Both the position numbers and the translations under genes were made by a program. A stretch of 64,000 nt of DNA from JACPNO01 sp963825405. GTDB lineage: Bacteria; Acidobacteriota; Terriglobia; Bryobacterales; Bryobacteraceae. Under the pieces are notes generated by a model, which searched no databases, was not told the origin of the DNA, and was given only the letters and a program-made list of their open reading frames with translations. The DNA is taken from contig CAWGTB010000003.1 of the NCBI GenBank assembly GCA_963825405.1, forward strand, positions 1,302,001-1,366,000. The letters are read 5' to 3'. This document shows, one piece after another, positions 1 to 8,574 of this stretch. Positions within the stretch are counted from its first letter, which is position 1; each line of letters begins with the position of its first letter.

Positions 1-1
1 T

Positions 2-1889
2 ATCCGGCGCGCGTCGCACAAGCTGCTGGATCAGCAGACGCCGCAAGGTTTCTGGTGCGCCGATCTGACGGCCGACACCACCCTCGAATCGGATTACATT
101 CTCCTTCAGTTGTGGATGTACCCGCCTGACGCGGCCGGCGTCTGGAATCCACGCACCATGCCGCTGGTGCAAAAGGCGGCACAATCCATCCTGGCGCGCC
201 AGCTTCCCGATGGCGGTTTCAATATTTATCCGCAGGGCCCTGCCGAGATCAGCGCCACCGTGAAGGCTTATTGCGCGCTCAAGCTGGCGGGAATCCCGAT
301 CAGTGATCCCCGCATGACGCTCGCCCGCGAGTGCATTCTCGCCCGGGGCGGCCTGCAGGCAGCCAACAGCTACGTCAAGATCAATCTCAGCCTGTTCGAT
401 CTTTATCCCGCGCATTTTCTGTCCGGCGATCCTGCCGGAGCTGATTCTTCTGCCGGGAAATTTTCTGTATCAGATGTCATCCTGGACGCGCGTGATCTTC
501 ATGTCGCTAGCGCTGGTGCTGGCGCACGACCCGCATCGGCCGGTGCCGCGCGGCTTCACCCTGGAAGAGTTGCTGCTTCCTGGTATCGGGTTGGCCTTTC
601 CCAAAGGCGAGTCGTTCTGGTCCCGGCGAACTCTATTTTTCGCCATCGACAGGGTTCTCAAACTGTGGGAGCATTACGGGCCGCGCTGGCTAAGGCGCCA
701 TGGCACTCGCCGCGCCGAACGCTGGATGCTGGAGCGTTTCGAAGGCTCCGACGGACTTGGCGCCATCTATCCGCCCATGATGTACGCCATCATGGCACTC
801 GATGTCTTAGGCTATCCCGAAGATCATCCAGCCCGGCGCGAAGCGGTGCGCCACTTCAATCACTTGATGGTGGATGACGGCAAGCGATTCTTTTTCCAGC
901 CCTGCTTTTCGCCAATCTGGGACACTTCCATTGCAGCGTTTGCGTTGGGAGAAGCAGAGCATCCCGCCTCGGCCGAGCTCAAGCGGACAGCCGACTGGAT
1001 TCTTGCCCGGGAAATTCGCCGCAAGGGTGACTGGGCCGTGAAGCGCCCTATGGCTGAACCCTCAGGCTGGGCGTTTGAGTTCAATAACGACCACTATCCC
1101 GACATCGACGACACAGCCATGGTGCTGTTGGCACTGAAGCACGCCCATGCCTCTGACCCCGCCCGGCAGCGCGCCTGCCAGGGCCGCGCCATTCCATGGC
1201 TGCTGTCGATGCAGTCCGCCGATGGCGGCTGGGCCGCGTTTGACGCCGACAACAACTGGCAATTCCTTAGTGACGTTCCCTTCGCGGATCACAATGCCAT
1301 GCTCGACCCCACTTGCGCCGATATCACCGGCCGGGTGATGGAGGCGCTGGCCGCCCACGACGTTCCCTTGGACCATCCCGCCATGCGCTGCGGCGCCGCC
1401 TACCTGGTGCGTACGCAGCAAGCCGACGGCAGTTGGTATGGCCGGTGGGGCGTGGCGTATATTTACGGAACGTGTTTTGCGCTGCGCGGGCTGCGCGCCT
1501 CTGGCGAAAGCGATCGCGAAGCCCATGTACTGCGCGCCGGCGAATGGCTGCGGTCCATTCAGAACGCCGATGGCGGCTGGGGCGAAAGCTGCGCCAGCTA
1601 CGATAACGATACCTTCACCGCGGCTCGCAGCACGCCATCCCAAACCGCTTGGGCCATTCTGGGATTAATTGCCGGCGGAGATACCACTAGCCGGAGCCTG
1701 CAGTCCGGCATCGAATACCTGCTGGAAACCCAGCGGGCCGAAGGCGATTGGGCCGAAGAACTCGCCACCGGTACCGGTTTTCCAAAGGTCTTTTACTTGA
1801 ATTACCATTTGTATAGGCTTTACTTCCCGTTATTGGCACTTGCCGAGTTTGCCAGAATCATAAAATCACCGTCTACGGAGCGCTTATGA
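2..1889 (+). CDS. shc: Squalene-hopene cyclase (5' partial, one frameshift)
   Basis: This class II triterpene cyclase turns squalene into hopene/hopanol at the inner membrane. The reading frame is open from base 2, so the N-terminus lies outside the window. The family signature DIDDTA is encoded near 1107-1124. It carries the protonating aspartate. Several QW motifs are visible (for example QSADGGW, QQADGSWYGRWG and QNADGGWG). The frame changes at about 422: reading past one extra base joins the two parts into the family's expected HFLPAILPE...LLPGNFLYQMSSWTR region. A TTTT run lies just before it (415-418), so a sequencing indel is more likely than a dead gene. The stop overlaps the hpnH start (ATGA), which points to translational coupling in a hopanoid operon. 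Confidence 0.95.
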
Positions 1890-2995
1890 GATTTCCTTTG
1901 TCCATGACCGCCGGTTTTGCCGGTTACATCTTCAAGAATAAGCTGCATCCCAAGCCGGAATGGCAGAAGGCCGTGGCGCCAACGGCTGATTCTTCCAACC
2001 CGTTCCGTATTTTGCCCAACCATATCACCGAATCGACCGGCAAGCCGCACCCGATGATCAACAAGCGCTTCCCGCTGGTGCTGATGCTTGAGCCTTTGCA
2101 TGCCTGCAATCTCACCTGCACCGGCTGCGGCCGGATTCGCGAATACGAATCCACGATCACGGAACGCATTCCGCTGGAAGAATGTCTGGCGGCGGTGGAT
2201 GAGTGCGGCGCGCCCATGGTCTCGATCTGCGGCGGCGAGCCCATGATGTATCCCCAAATCGGCGAGCTGGTCGCGGGAATATTGGAGCGCAACAAGAACA
2301 TTTACCTGTGCACCAACGGCATGTTCATCCGTAAGCGCATTCACGAGTTCAAGCCTGACCGGCGATTCTTCTTCAACGTCCATCTGGATGGCATGAAAAA
2401 GAACCACGACATCGCCGTCGAGCGCGAAGGCGTGTTCGACGAAGCCATCGAAGGCATCAAGATCGCCAAGGCCGCCGGGTTCATGGTGTGCACCAATACC
2501 ACCGTGTACAAAGAAACCGACATGAATGAGCTGGTGGAACTCTACGATTACCTCCAGCAGTTCGATGTCGACGGCCACCAGTTATCGCCGGCTTATGGCT
2601 ATTCGGCGGTCAACGATCGCGAGATTTTCATGACCCGCGACGACATTCACGAAAAATTTAAGGATGTCGACACGCTCTTCAAGCGCTTCCGTCTCAACCA
2701 GACGCCTATTTACCTGGAGTTTTTGAAGGGCGATCGAGATCTTCCCTGCACTGCGTGGGGAAATCCTACGTATAACATCAAGGGTTGGAAAGGTCCGTGC
2801 TACCTGATCACGGATGCTCACCACAAGACTTTCGAAGGGTTGATGACACAGACGCCGTGGGAAAATTACGGTCACGGCAACGACCCGCGTTGCGAGCACT
2901 GCATGGTGCATTGCGGCTACGAACCGTCGGCGGCGTTGGGGATTAATTCGAAGCTGGCCGACAGCTTCAAAATGTTGACCTGGGCACTGAGATGA
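1886..2995 (+). CDS. hpnH: Adenosylhopane synthase, radical SAM protein HpnH
   Basis: HpnH is the radical SAM enzyme that joins a 5'-deoxyadenosyl radical to diploptene, giving adenosylhopane, the first step in making C35 hopanoids. The 369-residue product is of normal family length. The cluster-binding CxxxCxxC is seen in HACNLTCTGCG at about residues 72-82, followed by the GGEP motif (SICGGEPMMYP) typical of radical SAM folds. A C-terminal cysteine group (CEHCMVHCGYEP) is also present. The ATG overlaps the shc stop by four bases. Identification rests on these motifs and on the neighbouring shc, hpnA and hpnG. Confidence 0.95.
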   Translation: MRFPLSMTAGFAGYIFKNKLHPKPEWQKAVAPTADSSNPFRILPNHITESTGKPHPMINKRFPLVLMLEPLHACNLTCTGCGRIREYESTITERIPLEECLAAVDECGAPMVSICGGEPMMYPQIGELVAGILERNKNIYLCTNGMFIRKRIHEFKPDRRFFFNVHLDGMKKNHDIAVEREGVFDEAIEGIKIAKAAGFMVCTNTTVYKETDMNELVELYDYLQQFDVDGHQLSPAYGYSAVNDREIFMTRDDIHEKFKDVDTLFKRFRLNQTPIYLEFLKGDRDLPCTAWGNPTYNIKGWKGPCYLITDAHHKTFEGLMTQTPWENYGHGNDPRCEHCMVHCGYEPSAALGINSKLADSFKMLTWALR

Positions 2996-3026
2996 GATGC
3001 GGAGACAGGGGCAACCTGTCTCGCGC

Positions 3027-4001
3027 ATGAAGCCGACGCTGGTTACCGGCGCTTCCGGTTTCATCGGCTGGCACGTCGCCCGGCTTCTGGGTGAAAAAGG
3101 ACACAAGGTCAGGGCGTTGGTTCGGCCCTCGAGCCGGTTGCGGGAGCTGGATGCCGAGCCGGTAGTGGGAGATTTACGGGATGCTGCGTCGCTCGAACGG
3201 GCGGTGGCGGGTTGCGGGTTGGTGTTTCATGTAGCCGCGGATTACCGGCTATGGGCCAAGGACTCCGCCGAGCTGTACCAGTCCAATGTGGAGGGTACGC
3301 GCAACCTGCTGGAAGCGGCGCGCAAGGAAGGCGTCGAACGGGTGGTTTATACCAGCACCGTGGGATGTATCGGGATTCCTCCAGGCGGCATCGGCGATGA
3401 AAATCAGCCGGTTAAGTTGGAGGAGATGTCAGGAGCCTACAAACGCTCTAAGTTTCTGGCAGAAAAGGTAGCCCTGGAATTTGCGGCAACCGGGCTGCCG
3501 GTGGTGATTGTGAATCCGACGGCGCCGGTGGGAGATCACGACGTGAAACCGACGCCGACCGGGAAGATTATCCTGGACTTCCTGAAGGGTGCCATGCCGG
3601 CGTTTATCGACACCGGTTTGAACCTGGTGGATGTGCGGGATACGGCGGGCGGTCATTGGCTGGCCTGTGAGCGGGGTAAGGCAGGGGAGCGGTATATTTT
3701 GGGTTGCGAAAACATGAGTTTGGCGGGGATCCTGGCGAAACTGGCCCAGTTGACCGGCCGGCGGGCGCCAACGGTAAAACTACCCTACTGGGTGGCGTAC
3801 GCTGCCGGTATGGTGACGACCGGTTGGGCGCGGGTTACGGGGATTCCGCCGATAGCTCCGTTGGAGGCGGTCCGGATGGCCCGAAAGCGCATGTTTGTTT
3901 CCTGCGAGAAGGCGAAACGGGAGCTGGGATATCAGCCGTCCCCGGTAGAGGGGGCCTTGGGCCGGGCGGTGGAATGGTTTCAGGCGAACGGTTACTGCTG
4001 A
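3027..4001 (+). CDS. hpnA: Hopanoid-associated sugar epimerase (NAD-dependent SDR) HpnA
   Basis: This is an extended short-chain dehydrogenase of the NAD-dependent epimerase type, regularly found in hopanoid clusters under the name HpnA. Its exact substrate is not established. The N-terminal nucleotide-binding motif is TGASGFIG, and the catalytic Tyr-x-x-x-Lys is in YKRSK (about residue 139). I chose the ATG at 3027 because it gives the usual MKPTLVTGASGFIG start. An in-frame ATG at 2997, immediately after hpnH, would add ten residues, and neither has a strong ribosome binding site. The 3' end overlaps hpnG by 28 bases. Confidence 0.9.
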   Translation: MKPTLVTGASGFIGWHVARLLGEKGHKVRALVRPSSRLRELDAEPVVGDLRDAASLERAVAGCGLVFHVAADYRLWAKDSAELYQSNVEGTRNLLEAARKEGVERVVYTSTVGCIGIPPGGIGDENQPVKLEEMSGAYKRSKFLAEKVALEFAATGLPVVIVNPTAPVGDHDVKPTPTGKIILDFLKGAMPAFIDTGLNLVDVRDTAGGHWLACERGKAGERYILGCENMSLAGILAKLAQLTGRRAPTVKLPYWVAYAAGMVTTGWARVTGIPPIAPLEAVRMARKRMFVSCEKAKRELGYQPSPVEGALGRAVEWFQANGYC

Positions 4002-4681
4002 TCGCCGCGGAGCCGAGGGAATTTGGCGGGCTGTTGGGTTTTTGCCGCAATTTACAGCGGCTGGAATGGCCGGTGAACTGGGCCCGGTCGGCTGAGTTGG
4101 GTGATCGGAAAGTGGTGTTGGTGGCGAATGGGGCGGGTCCGGCCCGCGCATCTCTGGCGGCAGAGACGGCCAAATTGGCCAGCAGGGTGGTTTCGGTGTG
4201 CAGTATGGGATTTTGTGGAGCGCTCGACCGCAGTCTGAACGTGGGCGATATCTTTGTCGCCGATTGCGTTCGCGCCGGCGCCCGGAGTTTTTCCGTATCG
4301 CAGCCGGTGACGCGGCAGGCTTATTGCGCGGGCGCGCTCGCCTCCATCAGTCATGTGGCGCGGACTGCGGAAGAAAAGAGCCGGTTGCGGGCCGCGGGTG
4401 CGTGGGCGGTCGAGATGGAAGCCGCCGGTGTGGCGGAAAAGGCGGCCGAGTGGGAGCTGCCGTTTTATTGTGTGAAGGCAGTTACGGATCTGGCGGAGGA
4501 GAGTTTTGGCGTGGATTTTAATGCGGCGCTGCGATTAGACGGCAGCTTCGACACCATGCGGGTATTGGCCGGCGCGATGCGCCAACCGCTGAAATTGTTT
4601 CCGGAGTTGATTCGATTACGCGGCCGGTGCCAAACGGCTGCCCAGGCGTTGGGAGAGTTTATTGCCGGTTGCAGATTTTGA
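3974..4681 (+). CDS. hpnG: Hopanoid-associated phosphorylase HpnG
   Basis: HpnG belongs to the nucleoside phosphorylase / MTA-SAH nucleosidase superfamily and removes adenine from adenosylhopane to give a ribosylhopane-type product. The 235-residue protein shows the family's core: VLVANGAGPARA near the start, a GFCGALD loop, and VEMEAAGVA followed by VKAVTDLAEE, the purine and ribose-binding end of the fold. The ATG at 3974 lies inside the end of hpnA. The open frame extends further upstream but that part is only the shadow of hpnA. It is the third step-specific gene of C35 hopanoid synthesis in this operon. Confidence 0.9.
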   Translation: MVSGERLLLIAAEPREFGGLLGFCRNLQRLEWPVNWARSAELGDRKVVLVANGAGPARASLAAETAKLASRVVSVCSMGFCGALDRSLNVGDIFVADCVRAGARSFSVSQPVTRQAYCAGALASISHVARTAEEKSRLRAAGAWAVEMEAAGVAEKAAEWELPFYCVKAVTDLAEESFGVDFNAALRLDGSFDTMRVLAGAMRQPLKLFPELIRLRGRCQTAAQALGEFIAGCRF

Positions 4682-4700
4682 AGTGACGATTCCGGATACC

Positions 4701-5759
4701 ATGCGGGCCGCGGTCTACAAGGGCCAGGGCGTTGTAGCGGTGGAGCGGATCCCTACGCCCGAAATCGGCCCCGGCGATCTGCTGGTGCGTGTGGAAGCCT
4801 GCGGTGTCTGCCATACCGATCTGAAAAAGATCGAGTACAACCTGCTCGCTCCGCCGCGCGTCTACGGTCACGAGACCGCCGGCGTGGTGGTGAAGGCCGG
4901 CCGGCATGCGCGCGGTTTTGTCCCCGGCGATCGCGTCGTCGTGTTCCACCACATCCCGTGCCTGAATTGTTTTTACTGCAGCCGCAAACTTTTCGCCCAA
5001 TGCCCGGAATACAAGAAGGTGGGAGTGACAGCGGGCTTTGAGCCGGCCGGCGGCGGCTTCTCGCAGTTCGTGCGCGTGATGGATTGGATCGTCGAGCGCG
5101 GTGTGGAAAAAATCCCGGATGGCGTTTCTTTCGAAAAAGCGTCTTTCGTCGAGCCGGTGAATACCTGTTTGAAAGCGGTAGTGCAATGCGCGCCCCAGCC
5201 TGGTGAGACCGTCCTGATTATGGGACAGGGCCCTATAGGCCTGATCTTCACCATGCTTATGAAGCGTGCCGGGGCGCATGTCATCAGCACCGAATCCATA
5301 CAAGCGCGCCGCGATCTCTCCGTCAAGTGCGGGGCGGAATTGGCCCTCGATCCGCGGGGCGCAGACGTAGCGGCGGCGGTGCGGGCCATTACCGACGGGC
5401 GCGGCGCCGATCTGGTCATTTTGGCGGCATCGGCTCCCGGATTGGTGGATCAGGCAACCCGCTGGTCGCGGCCGGGCGCCCGCATCCTGCTGTTTGCGCA
5501 AACGTCCGAAACCGAACGCATCGAATTGTCGGGCGCGAGCATCTGCAATGGTGAGCGCATGGTATTCGGGTGCTATAGCGCGTCGGTGGAACTGCAGAAG
5601 CAGTCTGCCGAATTAGTGTTCCAGGGCACATTGCCACTGGACTTGTTGGTTTCACACCGGTTACCCTTAAATGAGATTAAGTCGGCTTTCGATTTAGCAT
5701 TGCATCCTGACGGACAATCGTTGAAAATTATTCTTACACCACAGAGGTGGACAGAGTGA
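4701..5759 (+). CDS. Zinc-dependent medium-chain alcohol dehydrogenase A
   Basis: This is a medium-chain dehydrogenase/reductase with both zinc sites. The catalytic zinc ligands are Cys34 (ACGVCHTD) and His57-Glu58 (GHE). The structural zinc set is Cys87, Cys90, Cys93 and Cys101 in PCLNCFYCSRKLFAQC. The dinucleotide-binding loop is GQGPIG. It resembles the sorbitol/threonine/alcohol dehydrogenase group, but I cannot name a substrate from sequence. I chose the ATG at 4701. GTG 4683 and TTG 4662 are in frame, and none has a clear ribosome binding site. It follows hpnG closely and overlaps the next dehydrogenase by four bases, so a role in hopanoid side-chain modification is a reasonable inference. 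Confidence 0.85.
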   Translation: MRAAVYKGQGVVAVERIPTPEIGPGDLLVRVEACGVCHTDLKKIEYNLLAPPRVYGHETAGVVVKAGRHARGFVPGDRVVVFHHIPCLNCFYCSRKLFAQCPEYKKVGVTAGFEPAGGGFSQFVRVMDWIVERGVEKIPDGVSFEKASFVEPVNTCLKAVVQCAPQPGETVLIMGQGPIGLIFTMLMKRAGAHVISTESIQARRDLSVKCGAELALDPRGADVAAAVRAITDGRGADLVILAASAPGLVDQATRWSRPGARILLFAQTSETERIELSGASICNGERMVFGCYSASVELQKQSAELVFQGTLPLDLLVSHRLPLNEIKSAFDLALHPDGQSLKIILTPQRWTE

Positions 5760-6796
5760 AAAGTACGATGATGGCCGCCGTGCTGTACGGCAAGGAACAC
5801 TTGCAAGTGGAGCCCGTGGCTGTTCCCACACTGGAAAAAGGCGACATCCTGGTGCGTGTCCAGGTTGCGCTCACGTGCGGCACAGACGTCAAAGTGTTCC
5901 GCCGCGGATATCACGCGCGCATGATCGTGCCTCCGGCTGTATTCGGTCACGAACTCGCTGGCGACGTCGTGGCGCGGGGCGGGGAAGACGTGCGCTTTGC
6001 CATCGGTCAACGCGTGGTGGCCGCCAATTCTGCGCCTTGCGACGCCTGTTATTTCTGTCGCCGCGGCCAGCAGAATCTGTGCGAAGATCTGCTCTTCAAT
6101 AACGGCGCCTACGCCGAATATATACGGATTCCCAAGCGCATCGTCGAGCGCAATACCTACGAGATTCCCGCCCACGTTTCCTATCAGGACGCCGCGCTGG
6201 TTGAGCCGCTGGCCTGCGTGCTGCGGGGCCTGGAAGAGACCGGTTTGCGGGCCGGCGATACGGTGTCGATCATTGGCCTCGGGCCGATCGGCCTGATGTT
6301 CGTGCGCCTGGCCAAGCTGCATGGCGCGCGCGTGATCGCGATCGGACGCCGCAAAACGCAACTGGATCGGGCCGAAGCCGCCGGCGCCGATGAATTGATT
6401 TCCACTGAAAAGATCAGCCGCCCCGTGGATAAGGTACGCAGCCTTACCGAAGGGCGCGGTACCGATGTGGCGATCGAAGCCGTGGGGAAACCGGAAACCT
6501 GGCACTGGGCCGTGGATATGGTGCGTCGCGGCGGCACCGTGAACTTCTTCGGCGGATGCCCCAACGACAGCAAGGTGAGCCTCGATACGTCGCTGCTGCA
6601 CTACTCGGAAATCACCTGCAAGGCCAGCTTCCATCACACGCCGGCTCACATTCAGAAAGCGCTCGACATCGTATCCGCGGGCGACATTTCGGCGCGCGAT
6701 TTCGTGAACCGGGAAGAGCCGCTTTCCAATCTGCTGGAAGTGATGCGGCACCTGATGAGCCACAACGGGCACTTGAAGACCGCGATCTTCCCCTGA
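5756..6796 (+). CDS. Zinc-dependent medium-chain alcohol dehydrogenase B
   Basis: This second zinc medium-chain dehydrogenase of 346 residues is clearly paralogous in architecture to the one just upstream. Ligands are Cys41 (LTCGTD) and His65-Glu66 (GHE) for the catalytic zinc, and Cys95, Cys98, Cys101 and Cys109 for the structural zinc. The nucleotide loop is GLGPIG. The GTG at 5756 is chosen because AGAGGTGG lies about eight bases upstream and because it overlaps the preceding TGA as GTGA. A GTG at 5747 and ATGs at 5768 and 5771 are alternatives. The two enzymes are different enough to act as a heteromeric pair or in successive steps, which cannot be decided here. Confidence 0.85.
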   Translation: MKSTMMAAVLYGKEHLQVEPVAVPTLEKGDILVRVQVALTCGTDVKVFRRGYHARMIVPPAVFGHELAGDVVARGGEDVRFAIGQRVVAANSAPCDACYFCRRGQQNLCEDLLFNNGAYAEYIRIPKRIVERNTYEIPAHVSYQDAALVEPLACVLRGLEETGLRAGDTVSIIGLGPIGLMFVRLAKLHGARVIAIGRRKTQLDRAEAAGADELISTEKISRPVDKVRSLTEGRGTDVAIEAVGKPETWHWAVDMVRRGGTVNFFGGCPNDSKVSLDTSLLHYSEITCKASFHHTPAHIQKALDIVSAGDISARDFVNREEPLSNLLEVMRHLMSHNGHLKTAIFP

Positions 6797-6849
6797 GCCC
6801 GGGCCTCGTGTTTCTGCCGCCCGCTGAATTCGTCCGCGCGCCCGCGGCC

Positions 6850-7722
6850 ATGGCTGCGCGTTATGACACCGAACAAGCCCAAGCCTATACGCGCTGGCTG
6901 GCCACCCATCACTACGAAAACTTCAACGTGGTGAGCTGGCTGCTTCCCCGTAATCTCCATCAGGATTTCTATAATGTGTACGCGTTCTGCCGCTGGGCAG
7001 ACGATCTGGGCGACGAGATCGGCGATCGCGCCGAAAGCTTGCGTCTGCTGGATTGGTGGCAGCATGAGCTGGAGGCGATGTACGCCGGCAAGGCAACCCA
7101 CCCGGTGTTTGTAGCGCTGAAGGGCACCGTCGAGCGCCACGCCATTCCGCAAGAGCCGTTCGCCGACCTGATCCGCGCTTTCGTGCAGGATCAGACCGTC
7201 ACCCGCTATCAGGATTGGGCAGATGTATTCCAGTACTGCCGCTATTCTGCCAATCCGGTCGGCCGCCTGGTGCTGTATTTGTGCGGCTATTCCGACGCGC
7301 GCCGCCAGCAGCTCTCCGATGCGACATGCACGGCATTGCAGCTGGCCAATTTTTGGCAGGACGTCAGTATCGATCTCGACAAAGACCGCGTCTACATTCC
7401 ACTCGCGGTGATGGAAAAGCATGGCTACACAGTCGAGCAGTTGTTCGCCCGCGAGATGTCGCCGGCTTTTGCCGCTGTGATGCGCGAGGTAACCGAAAAA
7501 GCGCGCTCGCTGTTCGTCGAAGGCTTGCCGCTCGCCGCTCTGGTGAAGCGGCGGCTGGCGCTCGATATCGATTTGTTCAGCCGTGGCGGGATGCGGATTC
7601 TGGAAAAAATCGAGCAGCAAAATTACGACGTGCTTTCGCGGCGTCCGGCGATTTCGAAAACCGAGCGCGGCTGGATGCTGCTGGCCGCCTTGGCTCGCAT
7701 GGCGTTTGCGCGGGCCGCCTGA
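6850..7722 (+). CDS. hpnC: Hydroxysqualene synthase HpnC
   Basis: HpnC is a squalene/phytoene synthase-like prenyltransferase. In the three-enzyme HpnCDE route it converts presqualene diphosphate to hydroxysqualene. The two aspartate-rich, magnesium-binding regions are visible: WADDLGDEIGD (about residues 49-59) and FWQDVSIDLDKDR (about 169-181). I use the ATG at 6850. An in-frame GTG at 6808, only 11 bases after the previous stop, would give a 14-residue longer N-terminus and is equally possible. The stop and the hpnD start overlap as TGATG. HpnC is told from HpnD by the HHYENFNVVSWLLP opening and by gene order. Confidence 0.9.
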   Translation: MAARYDTEQAQAYTRWLATHHYENFNVVSWLLPRNLHQDFYNVYAFCRWADDLGDEIGDRAESLRLLDWWQHELEAMYAGKATHPVFVALKGTVERHAIPQEPFADLIRAFVQDQTVTRYQDWADVFQYCRYSANPVGRLVLYLCGYSDARRQQLSDATCTALQLANFWQDVSIDLDKDRVYIPLAVMEKHGYTVEQLFAREMSPAFAAVMREVTEKARSLFVEGLPLAALVKRRLALDIDLFSRGGMRILEKIEQQNYDVLSRRPAISKTERGWMLLAALARMAFARAA

Positions 7723-8574
7723 TGACACTCGACGAATCCTACGCCTTCTGCCGCGCCGTCGCGCGCCGCCGCGCTCGCAATTTTTACTACTCGTTCGTCC
7801 TACTGTCGCGCGAGCAGCGCAACGCGATGTGCGCCGTTTACGCGTTTATGCGTTATTGCGACGATCTGAGCGATGAGCCCGGTGCCGGCCGCGAGCCGCT
7901 CGATCGCTGGAAAGCCGCGTTGACCGATGCACTTGCCGGCAAGTTTGACGCCTATCCGGCGTGGCCGGCTTTTCACGACACGGTCGCGCGCTACGCGATC
8001 CCGCCGCGCTACTTTTACGAAATGATCGAAGGCGTGAGCTCCGATCTCGTGCCGCGAAGCATAGCCACATTCGACGAGCTATACCGCTACTGCTACCAGG
8101 TGGCGTCGGTGGTGGGGCTCAGCATCATTCACATTTTTGGATTCGAATCGCCCGCGGCCTTGCCTCTCGCCGAAAAATGCGGCGTGGCTTTTCAGTTGAC
8201 GAATATCCTGCGCGATATTCGCGAGGACGCCGGGCGCGGCCGCTGCTATCTTCCGGCCGAAGATCTGACAGCGTTTTGGAGTGACCGCCGAAGAATTCGC
8301 CGCCGGCACGCGCAGCCGGAATTTCTCCCAGCTCATGCGTTTCGAAGTGGACCGCGCGCGCGGCTATTACAAGGAATCCGCGCCATTGCTGGATTTGATT
8401 GACCCGCCCAGCCGGCCATCGCTGCGCGCCCTGGTCGGAATCTATTCGCGGCTGCTCGAGCGGATCGAAGAACTCGACTACGACGTTTTTTCCCGCCGCG
8501 TGTCCCTTTCGCCGCTGGAGAAATCGTGGATTGTGGCGCGCTCCGCGGCCGTTGGAACCCGGGCGGCCAACTAA
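7722..8574 (+). CDS. hpnD: Presqualene diphosphate synthase HpnD (one frameshift)
   Basis: HpnD joins two farnesyl diphosphates into presqualene diphosphate. The first aspartate-rich motif is YCDDLSDEP and the second is NILRDIREDAGRGR, followed by YLPAEDL. The frame breaks at TTTT 8274-8277: dropping one T continues the protein as AFGVTAEEFAAGTRS and on to EELDYDVFSRRVSLSPLEKSW, the normal family C-terminus. This looks like a homopolymer error. The gene ends in TAA, which overlaps the stop of the convergent porin gene. HpnE, the third enzyme of the route, is not in this window. Confidence 0.9.

Noticed and set aside
410..430. Programmed frameshift in shc
   Set aside because: There is no slippery heptamer with a downstream structure, and similar indels occur at other homopolymers in the window.
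5573..6772. 399-codon minus-strand frame
   Set aside because: It is antisense to the second zinc dehydrogenase, rich in Ala, Arg, Gly and His as expected of a shadow in GC-rich DNA, and has no recognisable domain.
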